NCBI GenBank assembly: GCA_019055375.1
Contig: JAHQIW010004522.1
Location: forward strand, 248,001 to 312,000
Source of the DNA: Parelaphostrongylus tenuis
Taxonomy: Eukaryota > Nematoda > Chromadorea > Rhabditida > Metastrongylidae
DNA: 64,000 nt
Direction of reading: 5' to 3'
Positions 1 to 11,016 of this stretch are shown one piece after another. How positions within the stretch are numbered: position 1 is the first letter of the stretch; each line of letters begins with the position of its first letter. The position numbers were made by a program, and so were the translations under genes. The notes below the pieces were generated by a model. That model saw nothing but the letters and a program-made list of their open reading frames with translations. It was not told where the DNA came from and did no database searches.

Positions 1-3000
1 ATGTTCCAGCAAGGAACACGGCCCATTTACTTTGTAATCGCGCGCAAATGTGATAAATACTGACTTGTTGGAAGATAAATATCGCATTTTGCCACAGTAT
101 CTGCAACAGGATGAGGAAACCTATTTAAGCAGTGTTCACAGTGCGAAATTCATAATGGATATGTATGTGCCTTACCTGTTTGAACAAGCGTACTTCCATT
201 TGGCGCTTTTTTCGTTGAGCGTCATTAAAGTGAACGCCATCGGAATTATGGAATTTCATTAGATTAAAATACAAAAAAGTTAATTGTGCTAAACCTTTTC
301 ATACAAAAGTCCATCGTTCGTGCACGACTAGCTACTACTATGTTTCTACGAAAGCGCATGACCTAAGAAAAAGGTCCGAAGGTTCTAGCACCATAATTGC
401 ATTTTCCCTGTTTTCTCTGGCTCTTTGTTAGCCACGTCCACCTAAAGTTTTTCTAAGGAGTTTTAATTTTTCGTTTGATTGGTGTTTCTCATGAAATTCA
501 TGATGCTATTTAGTCGATGAAGAAACGACAAACACCCGATCTGAAAAAGATAAGGCGTGAACATGTGAAGTACTTCTCGCCAGTTCTCACGAATGTTATG
601 GCCCAACTGATCATACTTTACGTGTCCGTTAGATTTTAAATCGTTCTTGTAAGACCAAGCACAAATCAAGAAAAGCGAACGTAGGTCGACTCAGACAACA
701 CGTGTGAAAAGATTGGTCTTCTACCAAGTCTTACAGAAACAACGGTGCTAGAGATGGATTTTTTCTTCTTACGTCTCATTCACGGAAATAGAAAATAGCA
801 TTTCTTTGCACTTTGCGTATTTTTAGGTCGGAAAGTTAATACAGTAAGGGAATTAGTTTTGGAGTCGAGCAGAAGGAGCTGGCTATTTGCGAAAGCGTTC
901 CAAGATCGCGAGATTGCAGTAAACAAAGTTAAAAACTAAACAACTCCGTGCCTATCTTTTCGATTAAGCATTTCTTTTTGCTTTGAGATACAAAGGATGA
1001 GCATAAAGCTTTCGACGCTGATCAATCCCTGAGAGAAGCACCGTGCATTCCTCTTCAATTTGTGACTGCAACTGACGTGACTGAATGGATATCTGGCCTT
1101 TACAATGACTCTCGGTAACCTTTCGCTGTATCGTATCAGTGTTGCTTATCCTCTCAGACAAGTCTGAGACCCGTCTAGTACCAATTTACCTATCCGGAGG
1201 GATGGATGGCTTGATGAGCTATGAATGTGAGGTCGAACTATCGACCTTGTGTGTGCGCAGAGCACCTCTAATCACTGCTCTGCATACGCTCTTTTGCTTC
1301 AACATATAATTCAAAAACCTGGTTGCCATGAATCAATGTAAAAAAGCTTTTATCGACTGAATTTATGACGATACCGAAACTGCAGCACACCCCTAGCAAT
1401 TACTAACACCATAGTTGTAATCTTTTACGAAAACTCTGGAAAACAGATACAATGATCATGAAGTTCCTATAGTAAGGCAAGTCCACTGGACTTTTGCGAG
1501 CTATTGGGACACATGGAGGCTTTACCTGCTCCCAGCCGGGTCACCCAGCGATCAGCGATAAGGCACGTGTTAGAGAGATCATACTTAAAATATTTTGCGC
1601 TTACCTTGTGTTTCATTCTCAAACAGATTAGAGCAGCGCAATCGAGTAGAAGTATGCAGACCAGCACAGCTAGAGGGATGTAGAAATCGATGAACATAGT
1701 AATGATGTAGGTACACTTTGTATTGGAAGGTATCATCGCCCATAGCGTCGTATCAAAGTGCACGAAGCAGCTCTCGGCTGGAAGAAAATGCATATGAAAA
1801 GTGAATACGAACGTTTCAGAAATTTGTACACTACGGCATGCTTAAGAATGAGTTGCGCCTAATTCATGTCTTAGGGATAACAGTTATGACTAGACGTAAA
1901 TCAAATGCATTGAATCCGATTTTTGCTGAAAATACTCTGCCATTCGATGGGGAGCAAACACGGCTTTGCAATTTCCGCTTGGTGTCAAAAAACAATCAAA
2001 TGCTACTTCACTCTGAAGTTGGTAAAGTGTAGCGCTCATCCTAATGCGAATAAAAACGCAGATGCTGGTCGACTATTCTCAAGGGAGTAAAATAAATGAA
2101 CTGTTCTTAACTAGCTGATAAACAAGACACTAGGCTACTCTCGACCACGAGTTCAAAAAATTTTTCTTTTTTTTACGGAAGGAATTGTGTAAGTGGGATG
2201 CAATATGCATGCTTTTAAGTGTAACTGCTATAGTTCCTCTAAAGTTCACAAATCATTAATCACACTTATTGAAAAATCATTAAACTCACTCCAGAAAAAT
2301 GGTACTCCATGAAGAAATCCTAGCGTCCAACAGATCTGTAGTACAATGGAGGTTTTTCTCACGATCAGTAAACTATCAACATGTAGAGGAAATATAATGG
2401 TGATGACTCTGCTCAGGGAAATAGCGAGGTGCGTGTAAATACAGACAAACCAAAACATGTGCATCGGTGAGGTGAGCAGTTTGCCTACCATTCCAATCGC
2501 TAATTCGCTTTTACTGGAAATTATATGGATTGCAATCCCTCTGTTAAAATTTGAGTTACTATTTTTTCATTCAAATATAGTTTTTATTCAAATTTTGTCA
2601 ATTGATTCACATTTTTTTCTTGTAATACCATTATGCTTTGCGCTATTTTTTTTGATTACCGTAAAATACAACATTTGATCACAAACATTTTTCAGAAAAT
2701 GGTTGCAGTTGGCTAATGTTGATTTTTCCCATTGTTTTTCACATTATTTTCGAAGATTTCATCATAATTTTTCAAAGAGCGATGCTATTCTTCGATGTAT
2801 TCGTGAGAAAATCTTAAAGATTATCGATGTATTACGGTTTTTCCTACATATTTCTATAAACCAAAGACTGCGAGCATTTACAACAGTGTAGTTGGAGTGA
2901 TAAAAAAGACGAAGAGTAGCAGAACACCAATATTGGCGATGCTGTGTGAGAGGCACAGTAGACCAAATGAGTTCCGTAATGCCACGTTGTATCGCACAGC

Positions 3001-4874
3001 TAGTATGACAGTGCCATTTGAAATCAATCCAAACACTCCTATCTGAAATGATCTATTTTTATTTTCTTCTGAAGGATGTTGACTTGAGATTTTTTGTTAG
3101 ATCCAGTTGTACGAATAGTTGTGCAGAATGCCTACAGGTTCTGAAGATGACAAAGTCGGTGAAGCGTCGACCATCAAAGTGTTAGAACTACGACTGCTGT
3201 TAGTGCTACTGTCGCCAACCTTTCGTCGACTACACAATATCAGTCTTTGAGATTCACAACGTATTAGTTAAATTATTTGGATTTCCAGTATAGCTAAGGG
3301 GTACAATTTTAAAGTCGAAATTGTCTAGAGCTTAATGAAGATTTTCAACCTATTTATTCAATGTCGCATCACGATAAAGAATAAAATTTCTCGAATTAAA
3401 AGTATTTAATCAGATAACATGTTTTTGAGCCTTTTATGAGGTCTGGTTTTGGCACTCATCTGTAGATTCGGGCGATGTTGAGAGATTTTGCCACTCAACG
3501 TCGATTCCCTTTTGAGTAAGGGATATATCTTCTATAAAGGATCAGGTAAATTGAAAAACATCGTGCTACTAACGAGCCTGGAAAGGCGGAACGGGCCGTC
3601 TAGTACTGTAAAAGTGCCTTACCAGGCTCACAAAAGGCTCAAAACATGTCATCACATTATTGGATTATTGCTCTGTTTAGCGAGGTCTATGTAATCAATC
3701 GAAAGCGAAGGCAACTGTATCTAGCTTGAAAACATTGCTGAGTGAAGTTTCTTATCGAGTGAGGTGCTTCAACAAAAAAATCCTTTACTTTAACAAGACG
3801 AAGAGGAAGGCTACAACATTTGGAACGAAATACAACATTTGGAACGAAGGAGAAGACCACAACATGGACGAACGGCTTTAGACATCGAGTCGAAACATCA
3901 GCTAGAAGAAGACGAAGGCGACGGAACGTTATTCAAATTGTTTACATATATATATATATATAATATAATATATATTACATATATAATACATAAAATACAT
4001 ATATATATATATCACAACTCTTATTTGAGCCAATATATCATATGATCTCTTGATGTGCTCTCGTACAGCCCTATACACGTGTCTCGACCTTACAGTCTCG
4101 TCAGTCGGGCGGAACCCTTCGTCTTTTAGTCTTTAGCCGATACTCTGCGTATACTCGAAGCACGTGCTTCGGGTTGTACACGAGCTTATTAACAGACCAC
4201 ATGACATGCTGGCTCAAATAATATCTGGAAAATGAATTTGAATATGAGCGTGATCTTAGTAAAACCATCGAAATGAAGGGGTAATATTACGAAAATACCA
4301 GCCAAAGAGCAATCGAGTGTACAAACAGTGCATATTCGGTAATGTTTTTACTTGGCATGCAATGTAAATCGTTTGTCGTCACTTATCTCTTCATAGGGAA
4401 AGTAGGGGCTCACGAGAGGATTGGCTAAAGACTAAAAGACGACGGGTTCTCCTCGACTGAAGAGTCTGTAAGGTCCAAACACGTGTATCGGTCTGTACAA
4501 GAGCTCATAAACAGACCTTATGACATGCTGGTGAAATGATAATAATGAGATTTATTGAAATCTGAGTTTGGTTTTAATAAAACACTCGAAATAAAGGCAT
4601 ACATATACTTTTTAGACACCTTATTGATCAGTCTTCACAGTGCTTTTTCAGCAGTGCGGATCCCAGTACTTCTAGCATTCAAGTGGTTTTACAAATCTTC
4701 TTGAACGTCGTAAATTATCAGTTGAGTGGGTCTCCTTGTAATGTCGAGGATAACCTAGCCGTAGCGTTCCATAGGAGGCTGTTGTTGACTGCCGGAGAGA
4801 GTTGGGAGAAAGTGGAGCTCGGCGCGTGCACCGCGACGAACATCACAACCACTCAACCACGGCACCCCAATATA

Positions 4875-4909
<35 letters not shown>

Positions 4910-5247
4910 CGCATGTGGCGCAGTGGTTAGAGGTGCCCTGCGTCGCACACGAGGTCAATGGTTCGATCTCGCGCTCATGGCTCACCAAGCCATCCATCCC
5001 TCTGGGGTCGGTAAATTGGTACCAGACAGGTCTCAGACTTGTCTGGGAGGATAAGCAGCACTGACTCGGTTCAGCGGAAGGCCTCCGCGAGTCATTGGAA
5101 AGGTCAGATGTGCATTCAATCACCTCAAACGAAGTTAAAAATTGAAGTTGAATGCATGGCGCATCCCTCAGGGATTGATCAACGCCGAGAGCTTTATCAT
5201 ATATATATATATATAATATATTATATATTATATATATATGTTTATGT

Positions 5248-5279
<32 letters not shown>

Positions 5280-6426
5280 GTATAAACTGCCTTATATATC
5301 AGTATATGATACATCATGGAAAAACAATTATTCATCACTCTTGCTGAGGTCGGAAAAATTCGGTTTTTCGTAATCTTAGTGTCTTCAGAGTTCGCATTCT
5401 TACGGCCCATAAACAGGCTTATATACTTTGTTTACTGTTTCAGTTTGAGTAGCGCAGATGTGTTAAACAAATTTCGGTTTTCGACTGAACTCTGCAGCAC
5501 TTTCCACACATGAAACCATTGACGCAGTTGGAAAAGTGTAGTTGGTAAGCTCCGCAATCTGGGGAGAATGATTGATAAGATATAGTTCCAAAGCTCAGCG
5601 CCGTCAACCTTAGCAGCTTCGGGAAGGTATCACGTGTAAGCATTTATGGAGAAGGATCTTTCATTTCGTGAGGCCTCTGCTTGTCGAGCTACTCTTACTA
5701 TCAAGTTTTGTTAATCTCAGGCTCCGGAGAAACTTGCTTCCATCAAATTGGCCTCAGCGTTGTGAAGTAGAAACACGTAAGTGCCTTTATAATTCTGACG
5801 ATGTGATCACATTGCTTTGTAAAAACGTCATAATGCGTTTTCGTCTTCTCTTTCTTGACCGAGAGGTTAGTTAACTTTTTTGTGCCATCGCAGCAGAAGT
5901 TGATTTTCCAGTCAAGAATCCTGCCATCATATCTTACTTTTCACAAAAAATTTCGCCAAAAATGCATTACGTACATCAATTGCATTATACAGAGGTATGG
6001 AATGATATATAGTATTAACAGAAAAAAGAGCTATTTCTAAGAAACTTGAATGATGTGAGGCTTATAAACTTTATATTAGCATGAAATCAACCTAACACGT
6101 GTAACTGTATGAGTGAAAGACCATAGTGCATAAATGTTCTTTTGTTTTAGGATTATTAATTTTCTTTTCTTAATCAAGTAGCAATTCGGGCGGTGTTTAC
6201 AGATTTGAAGTGAAGAATGATATACAATCGATCAGCGGATTTCTGACTCTCAGAATTATCCCATATATAAATTCAATGCTACTGTTTGGTCAAAGATATA
6301 ACCCTCAAAAAATATGAGACTTTCACAAGTTACAAAAAGTAATCTAAAACTCACCACGGCCATTACTGCCGACACGGTAATGTTCTCCTCGTGAATATGC
6401 ATCGGAGTGGACGACAAACTTGACAT
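1..6426 (-). CDS. Srx-family chemoreceptor GPCR, copy A (3' end beyond left edge)
   Basis: Six exons are visible on the minus strand: 6355-6426, 2882-3042, 2290-2513, 1605-1777, about 176-236, and 1-100 (cut by the edge). Exon 1 starts MSSLSSTPMHIHEENI. Exon 2 holds TM1-TM2 (GVFGLISNG, LRNSFGLLCLS). Exon 3 holds TM3-TM4 (FWFVCIYTHLAISLSRV). Exon 4 holds the Cys-containing loop and TM5 (CTYIITMFIDFY, ending CLRMKHK). Exon 5 is a basic loop (KKRQMEVRLFKQ). Exon 6 begins TM6 (WQNAIFIFQQVS). These are hallmarks of the nematode Srx family of 7TM receptors, expected at sensory-neuron membranes. Phases match across exons 1-4. No AG acceptor is visible for exon 5 at the homologous place, so this copy could be damaged. 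Intron 1 (3.3 kb) is filled with ribozyme repeats and SINEs. Confidence 0.82.
1003..1295 (-). mobile_element. tRNA-derived SINE, family A (copy 1)
   Basis: This matches the reverse complement of the element at 30918-31215 along its length. The tRNA-like head (A box TGGCGCAGTGG type, B box GGTTCGA type) lies at the high-coordinate end; the body ends in an AGCTTTAT tail near 1005. It lies in intron 4 of srx copy A. The body is well kept and the head somewhat decayed, so it is an older insertion. Assignment as a SINE is inference from the pol III boxes and the recurrence of the unit in this window. Confidence 0.7.
3423..3800. repeat. Ribozyme-bearing inverted repeat (family 1)
   Basis: Arms at 3423-3470 and 3604-3648 are inverted copies of each other (shared GGCTCAAAAC, AGTGCC and CTGTA blocks). 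Between them sits a hammerhead-like motif (3563-3606). The right part, 3690-3790, matches 39214-39300, and 3490-3690 matches 38700-38880, so this is a dispersed element. It lies in intron 1 of srx copy A. I see no open frame in it. It probably derives from the end of a PLE-like retroelement. Confidence 0.55.
3563..3606 (+). ncRNA. Hammerhead-ribozyme-like motif, family 1
   Basis: Stem I pairs GTGCTA (3563-3568) with TAGTAC (3601-3606), 6 bp including one wobble. The core CTAACGAG (3569-3576) differs from CUGANGAG at one base. Stem II GCCT/AGGC closes a GGAA (GNRA) tetraloop. Then CGGAA stands where CGAAA is expected. Stem III is minimal (CG/CG), followed by the cleavage triplet GTC at 3598-3600. 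The layout fits a type I hammerhead with very short stem III, as in PLE ribozymes. The G5A and A13G changes suggest it is decayed and probably weak or inactive as a monomer. Confidence 0.5.
3945..4015. repeat. AT-rich TA microsatellite
   Basis: TA dinucleotide tracts with short interruptions (ATATATAATATAATATAT and similar). Apparent Tyr/Ile-rich open frames across it are artefacts of the repeat. Confidence 0.9.
4068..4110 (-). ncRNA. Degenerate hammerhead-like motif
   Basis: On the minus strand: GCCCGA stem I strand, CTGACGAG core, short stem II ACT...GGT, then CGAGA in place of CGAAA, CACGTGTA, and a partner strand TAGGGC. Stem I pairs imperfectly. The core first strand is canonical; the GAGA change hits a conserved A. 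Confidence 0.42.
4451..4495 (+). ncRNA. Degenerate hammerhead-like motif, inverted partner
   Basis: Plus strand: CTCGA, CTGAAGAG core, stem II region TCTGTAAGGT, CCAAA in place of CGAAA, then CACGTGTATCGG. It faces the motif at 4068-4110. The core first strand fits CUGANGAG; the second strand has lost its G. Confidence 0.4.
4615..4862 (-). mobile_element. tRNA-derived SINE, family C (minus)
   Basis: Reverse complement of the unit at 36248-36485. The head near 4860 reads GCCGTGGTTGAGTGG on the minus strand, like the A box of class II (Ser/Leu) tRNAs. The body carries the CCATAGGAGGC...CTCTCTCC block and a tail ending GATCCGCACTGCTG. It abuts the TA tract at 4871. Confidence 0.6.
4871..5280 (+). 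mobile_element. SINE-A inserted in a TA microsatellite
   Basis: A full SINE-A copy spans 4907-5198: tRNA-like head with A box TGGCGCAGTGG and B box GGTTCGATC, a body with GGGGTCGGTAAATTGGTACC, and the AGCTTTATC tail. TA tracts lie directly on both sides (4871-4906 and 5199-5280), so the element probably landed in a TA repeat and any target duplication is hidden in it. It closely matches the copy at 30918-31215, which suggests recent activity. Confidence 0.8.
5281..6350. other. No gene recognised (srx copy A intron 1)
   Basis: Intron sequence between the SINE-A copy and srx exon 1. Only short unrelated open frames; I see no repeat shared with the rest of the window. Confidence 0.5.
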
Positions 6427-7850
6427 TTGAAAAAACGTGGCGGCTTTGAATAGCGAAAGCCAAATGGTAACTGATTGATGTTGCTTAACATGAGAATTAA
6501 GCGCAAAAACGTCTTCTTCACGCTTCAGACATTTAGTCGTGAAACGAACGTGAAAACCTTGCATGGAGCTCATCCTGCGTTTCAGTATCTGCTTCCATCC
6601 TATTTTCATAATGCGAGGTCAACAGCTTTGGTTATTTATGGGCTCAAATGAAAAAGCTTCTACGCATTAAATTATAAGTAATATTGTCGCTTTATTGGCT
6701 TTGACGATCTCCCATGGCTACAGATGGCTCACCTGCCCGTTGGATCGTAACCTTTGTCGTCGTTGTGCACAATTAGCTAGCTGCAGATGACATATCACAA
6801 AAACAGCTGAATTTGAAAGGCATGAATGAGTAAGTGCAGTGCTTCCAATACCTTTTTTGGGAGCCAGCGTCTACTGAGCGATCTCAACATGCAATATTAT
6901 GTGGTCTACCGAGTTGTCTGATAAACGATTGGAAAATGGTAAATGCGTATTTAACAGTGCAGCTTTTGAACCATTTTACTTGACTATTCATTGTCTAGAA
7001 AACGCTCGCTTAAACCTTGAAAAAGACATCGAACAATCATGTTCCAAAGGCCCAAAAATGATAGCAGAATTTGAAAAGAACTACTAAAATGTCCGCAAGA
7101 GACTCCCAGGCTGACTAAACGACTCGGAGATGGATTAGGAGATGCCACATGGATCTTCTCCAATGGACGCCAAACTTCCTGTAGAATTGTCTTTTCTTTA
7201 CATAGAACTTGATGCTCGCACTCTTTGTTAAAATTTGATGGCCATGATATAGTGCCTGTAAGTGTCACCAAGGCGAGGATACCGAAGAACTAGTCATCAA
7301 TGTTTCATTATTTGTGTGCGGTCATCGACAATTAGCCATAATATTATCAGGGAAATAATCAGAAATGATCCTTTCAGGTTACACCATTAATTCTTTTCAT
7401 TACTGTTTTGTGGATGTGTTAGGATAATAACAAAAAAGAAAGTTTGATAAAAAACGCGACACCGATGACCACACCCTTCACTGGGTCCCGTAGGTTTGTT
7501 TCACACAATGAGGAGAGAAATTTCTGGAAGTCTAACTGTTTTCATAAGTTTAGTCCTCATCTCAGCAAGCACACAGAGATTGTATTGATCACTATTCAAT
7601 TATGAAAGCACGGTAACTATACATCACTTCTCTCAACCACTAGAGAATACAACATGTGATTTATTTCACAGGACCATGATAAAAGGCACGTAAAGCTGAG
7701 ACAAATAAAGTTAAGTTAGCTGTTAGCAGAAAATCTTACTCACTAGAATTATAAGTGGTATGCAAAGCATTCGACAGCAGGGAAAATTTCCCGTGTGTCT
7801 CACCTGCACCGAAAGCGCCACTACATCACTAGTCTGCTGCTGTCACTCTC
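6427..7850. other. Intergenic, upstream of srx copy A
   Basis: The flank 5' of the first srx exon. No convincing exon, SINE or ribozyme motif. The promoter of copy A should lie just right of 6426 but I see no defining element. Confidence 0.5.
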
Positions 7851-7854
7851 TCTT

Positions 7855-7897
<43 letters not shown>

Positions 7898-7995
7898 TAA
7901 TATATATATATATATATGCATTATACATACATATATGGTTTTTATATATACATATATATTATTATATACATATTATATATATATATATACAATGT
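7855..7995. repeat. TA microsatellite, about 140 bp
   Basis: Near-continuous TATATA with TTA and CATACATA interruptions. The Tyr/Ile-rich frames over it are not genes. Confidence 0.92.
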
Positions 7996-8261
7996 ATACT
8001 ATATCCTGCTGCAGCTTAGCTACCAACCTTTGATTAAGTGGTTTGGTCGGGAAAGCAAAAATCGGCTGCAAACTCAGTTAAGCACGCAGCAATTCGAAAT
8101 GTATAATTGGATATATTTTCAATATGTCAGCCGCTTTTGGCCAGTGTTATGACGTTTCAAATATGTAGCCTAAAATGTTGACTGATATGGAAAACTTTCT
8201 ACATCAAGCTAGAGTTGGAGCTTTTTTTACCTACTCTTCCTAATAATCTAATTACAAAGCA

Positions 8262-8366
8262 CACACTCACATACACACACATATACACACACACACATAT
8301 ATTATTATATAATTATATATATATATATAATATACATGCACTTGCATACCACACAAAACGCACACA
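8262..8366. repeat. Compound CA/TA microsatellite
   Basis: CACACTCACATACACACACATA passes into TATATAATTATATA and back to CACACACTC. Confidence 0.85.
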
Positions 8367-9436
8367 CACTCAAAAATAAGCTTTCTTGTTTCAATATCCA
8401 TAGAAGGTTAAGTTGAAGTGTCAATGAGTAACAATATCACACTTCTCCGAATAGTCAGGTTTTCTAGAAGGTGACTGACAGTGGTTACACATTTGGTTTT
8501 CTTAAAGTCACTTGACATTAGTATGTTGAAGTAACGACGTCTAAAGCTTCTGAGGCAGCTGGATTGCAATATTATGATTCTATCACTTTCCACTAGTCGT
8601 GTGTTAAGAAATTCTAATTCGCCACTGTAATCTTTTTTGCTGTCAGATACCATACCAATTAAAAATGATTCACTAAATAGAACGAAAATCAGAGAAATGT
8701 GATTGCCGAATTCCAAGAGATAGCGCCTTTTGAGAATAATATTATGTAATAGAAATGGCGATAAGCGAGTTATGCAAATGTAGGAGAGATGTTGTAGTAG
8801 GTAAATTATATCAAAATATTTTCAAGTAATCATGTGAGTGTGTTAAAGGAAAGCATGATATTGCAAGATGTGTCCATTGCATGGACTCAACCTTATGAAG
8901 AGATACAATATGAAAATACAATCATAGGGAACAGTGAAGTATGAATAAAACTCCTTTCTACAATTTTTGAGATATTTTTTGCTTTTTCCTTTCAACTATG
9001 CCGAAGATATGATTAGTTTCGGGGTGCGTGTCGGAGTAAGGTTGAGCTGTTTTGCAATACGATCTTTGCTAAAGCTCAGCATCTCTCAACTTCTTCACGC
9101 AGACGGAGATTGTAAGAAGTCAGGTGATAAATTGCCAGTAGCACACAAACGACGGAGAACAAAGCTCTCATTCTTAACCAATCCACCCGAAAAGCGTCCT
9201 GCAATCGAGTTCTCTAACATTGCTTGACCCTTTGACTTTCGAGTACTCAAAACCAAACTGCGGCACACAGCTTTAGGTCTAAAATATAAGCTTTAGATTG
9301 TTTTCAGTAGTGTCCATCAAAGTTTCTTTATCCACAGTATTTCAGGACCTAAATCTATGTGAATTGTTTCTTTGTTTCAGTTCGATAAGCCTTCTAGGGT
9401 AATCAGTCTAAATTCTTTCTATTTGACTGCCACTTG
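8367..9436. other. No gene recognised
   Basis: Several open frames of 80-100 codons on both strands (for example 8408-8716 minus, 8967-9227 plus) lack splice context, known motifs or repeat matches. I treat them as chance. Confidence 0.4.
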
Positions 9437-9562
9437 CAGTGGTATGATGTTATAGTATACCCAATATGTGGAGTGCTAGGCAAAAACGTTTGCGTCCAGC
9501 CAGGATTCGAACCCAGATCTCACTCTTTCCGGGAGCGTATGCTAACCGTTTGGGTATACTAC
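9437..9562 (-). mobile_element. tRNA-derived SINE, family B (minus)
   Basis: Plus-strand block GTGGTATGATGTTATAG...TTGCGTCC, then GGATTCGAACCCAGATCTC...GGGAGCGT...GCTAACCGTTTGG. Reverse complemented, this is a tRNA-like head with D-arm GTTAGCA and T-arm GGTTCGAATCC, followed by a short body ending CATCATACCAC. The same unit recurs at 20.4, 29.1, 45.5, 46.2, 49.3, 53.0 and 62.2 kb. Confidence 0.65.
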
Positions 9563-9974
9563 ACCTTCTAGAATGGTTTTCTGTACTTCTTTCATAAATG
9601 CTGGTAAGTGGATTATTATATCTACTATATATAATATATATAATGCCTCTGTGTTACGGTGGTTACTATATGAGATATGGTGTTATATGTGTTCGTGATT
9701 CCAGCCTAATGTACTGAAAGCGAAAATATAACATGAAAAAAGCTACAGTTTTGCCTCGTGGTAAGAAATCGAATTAGCAACCTTCTTCCGATGGACAATA
9801 GCAGCTCTCATTGTTGATCGGTTCTTGTATAATGAATCATGAGCTTGATTCCAGATGAACCATGGGCTTCATTTCATTGAGCATCACTTGAGGTGAGTAA
9901 TTCTATTTATGATTTATACAATGACTCACACTGACCTAACGATTTAACAAATTAGTTAAACTGCCTTCCTAAAA

Positions 9975-10110
9975 CACGCGTGTTATCATTTGGCCGACCC
10001 CATAGGGATGGAAGGCGAGGTGAACCTAGGCGCGGAATAGAAACAACGACTACGTGTGTGTTCACGGGTACCTCCAATCACTGCGCTGTACACACCTTAT
10101 GTAGGACATG
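9975..10110 (-). mobile_element. SINE-A fragment (head half)
   Basis: The minus strand gives a head with CAGCGCAGTGATTGGAGG, a decayed B box, then CCATCCCTATGGGGTCGGCC, matching the first half of SINE-A. The 3' body is missing. SINE-C follows about 35 bp to the right in the opposite orientation. Confidence 0.55.
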
Positions 10111-10144
10111 CTTTAATGACATGACGAAAATAGCAAACCACTTG

Positions 10145-10362
10145 GAGGCGCCGTCGCCGAGTGGTTATGAGGACCGTCGTAGTGCGTGTGGAATCGAGCT
10201 CCACCCTCCAACTCTCTCTGGCGGTCAACAATAACATTCTATGGGGCACCACGATCAAGCTATCCTCGAGAATGTAAGTAGACTCGCTCATTCAGTTTTC
10301 AAGAAGAAGAGGAAAACCGAATCAAATACTAGAAGTACTGAGATCCGCACAAGGAAAAAAAG
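10145..10362 (+). mobile_element. tRNA-derived SINE, family C (plus)
   Basis: Head GGCGCCGTCGCCGAGTGG resembles the A box of Ser/Leu tRNAs. The body (CTCTCTCTGGCGGTCAACAA, then CTATGGGGCACCACGATC, then CTCGCTCATTCAGTTTTC) matches 36248-36485. It ends GATCCGCACAAGGAAAAAA. The fold-back element starts immediately after. Confidence 0.62.
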
Positions 10363-10363
10363 G

Positions 10364-11016
10364 CATTGTTCTTTTATGGCGGCGCCACATGAGGCCTTCG
10401 GTAAAAAACGTATTTCTTGCTTTTTGCACAACATTTTTTGCAGTTTATCGATAGCTCAAATCAAGTGAACTTTAATGGAATGTTTAATTTCCCAACAGCT
10501 TATCATTGGCGCCGTACCAGTCAAAATAAAATTTTGTTTCTTATTCGAAGATTCTCACTGTATAAAAGTTTTATTGTGATGAACTTCTAATTGTTAAATA
10601 GAGAAAAAAAATCTCCAATCATAATTATGTATAAAGCTTTCGAAAAGGACTTCTTCAAGCTTTGTAACGACCGAAAGAATATTGGGTCTCACACTCAGTG
10701 AGCACTTCTAATCGGCTGAAGTGTGTCTACAGAAGTTCTCTCTAAAAAGCAAACACATTTTCTTAATCAAAAAGTTTGCTCTATCTAATGGTTGAAATTT
10801 TGTCATAAAAATTTTTATCAGGCGAAAAATCTTCGAATGTGAAACGAAATCGCGTTTGATTAGTACAGCGTTATAAGCAGGCAATATGATTAATAAAATA
10901 TACATTTGAAATTCACTTGACGTAAGCTATCAGATAATTATACATTTGTCACATAACAGCAAGGAAAACGCTTTTACCGAAGGCCTTAAGTGGCGCCGCC
11001 AGAATAGAGCAGTACT
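10364..11016. mobile_element. About 650-bp fold-back (inverted repeat) element
   Basis: The left end reads TTATGGCGGCGCCAC; the right end is its inverted match GTGGCGCCGCCAGAATA. Homology between arms continues inward (AGGCCTTCGGTAAAA, then TTCTTATTCGAAGATT paired with TTCACATTCGAAGATT), so the arms are about 230-260 bp with a spacer of roughly 100 bp. No transposase is visible. It is probably a non-autonomous DNA transposon (MITE-like). I could not confirm a target duplication. Confidence 0.6.

Larger units (their letters stand above)
4020..4600. mobile_element. Inverted pair of PLE-type terminal repeats
   Basis: A left half (about 4020-4240) and a right half (about 4390-4560) are inverted relative to each other. 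Both contain a hammerhead-like core, a GGCTAAAGACTAAAAGACG block, and an ACAGACC...ATGACATGCTGG end. The middle (AAAACCATCGAAATGAAGG, then CCAGCCAAAGAGCAATCG) matches the terminal blocks flanking the PLE at 22.3-25.6 kb and the 333-bp insertion at 38881. No RT sequence lies between, so this looks like an internally deleted or solo end pair. It sits in srx copy A intron 1. A 16-bp palindrome (CGAAGCACGTGCTTCG) lies near 4157-4172. Confidence 0.55.

Noticed and set aside
50..262. Plus-strand open frame at the left edge
   Set aside because: Shadow of srx copy A exons 5-6 on the opposite strand.
1198..1230. TTGATGAG near 1210 as a hammerhead core
   Set aside because: Part of the SINE-A body; no second core strand or stems.
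4911..4982. Candidate functional tRNA gene
   Set aside because: Good A and B boxes, but it is the head of SINE-A, which recurs with the same body and tail; no proper acceptor stem closure seen.
4755..5123. Overlapping 122-123 codon frames on both strands
   Set aside because: They run across SINE-C, a TA tract and SINE-A; no independent coding support.
7795..8152. Tyr/Ile-rich frames
   Set aside because: Produced by TA microsatellite sequence.
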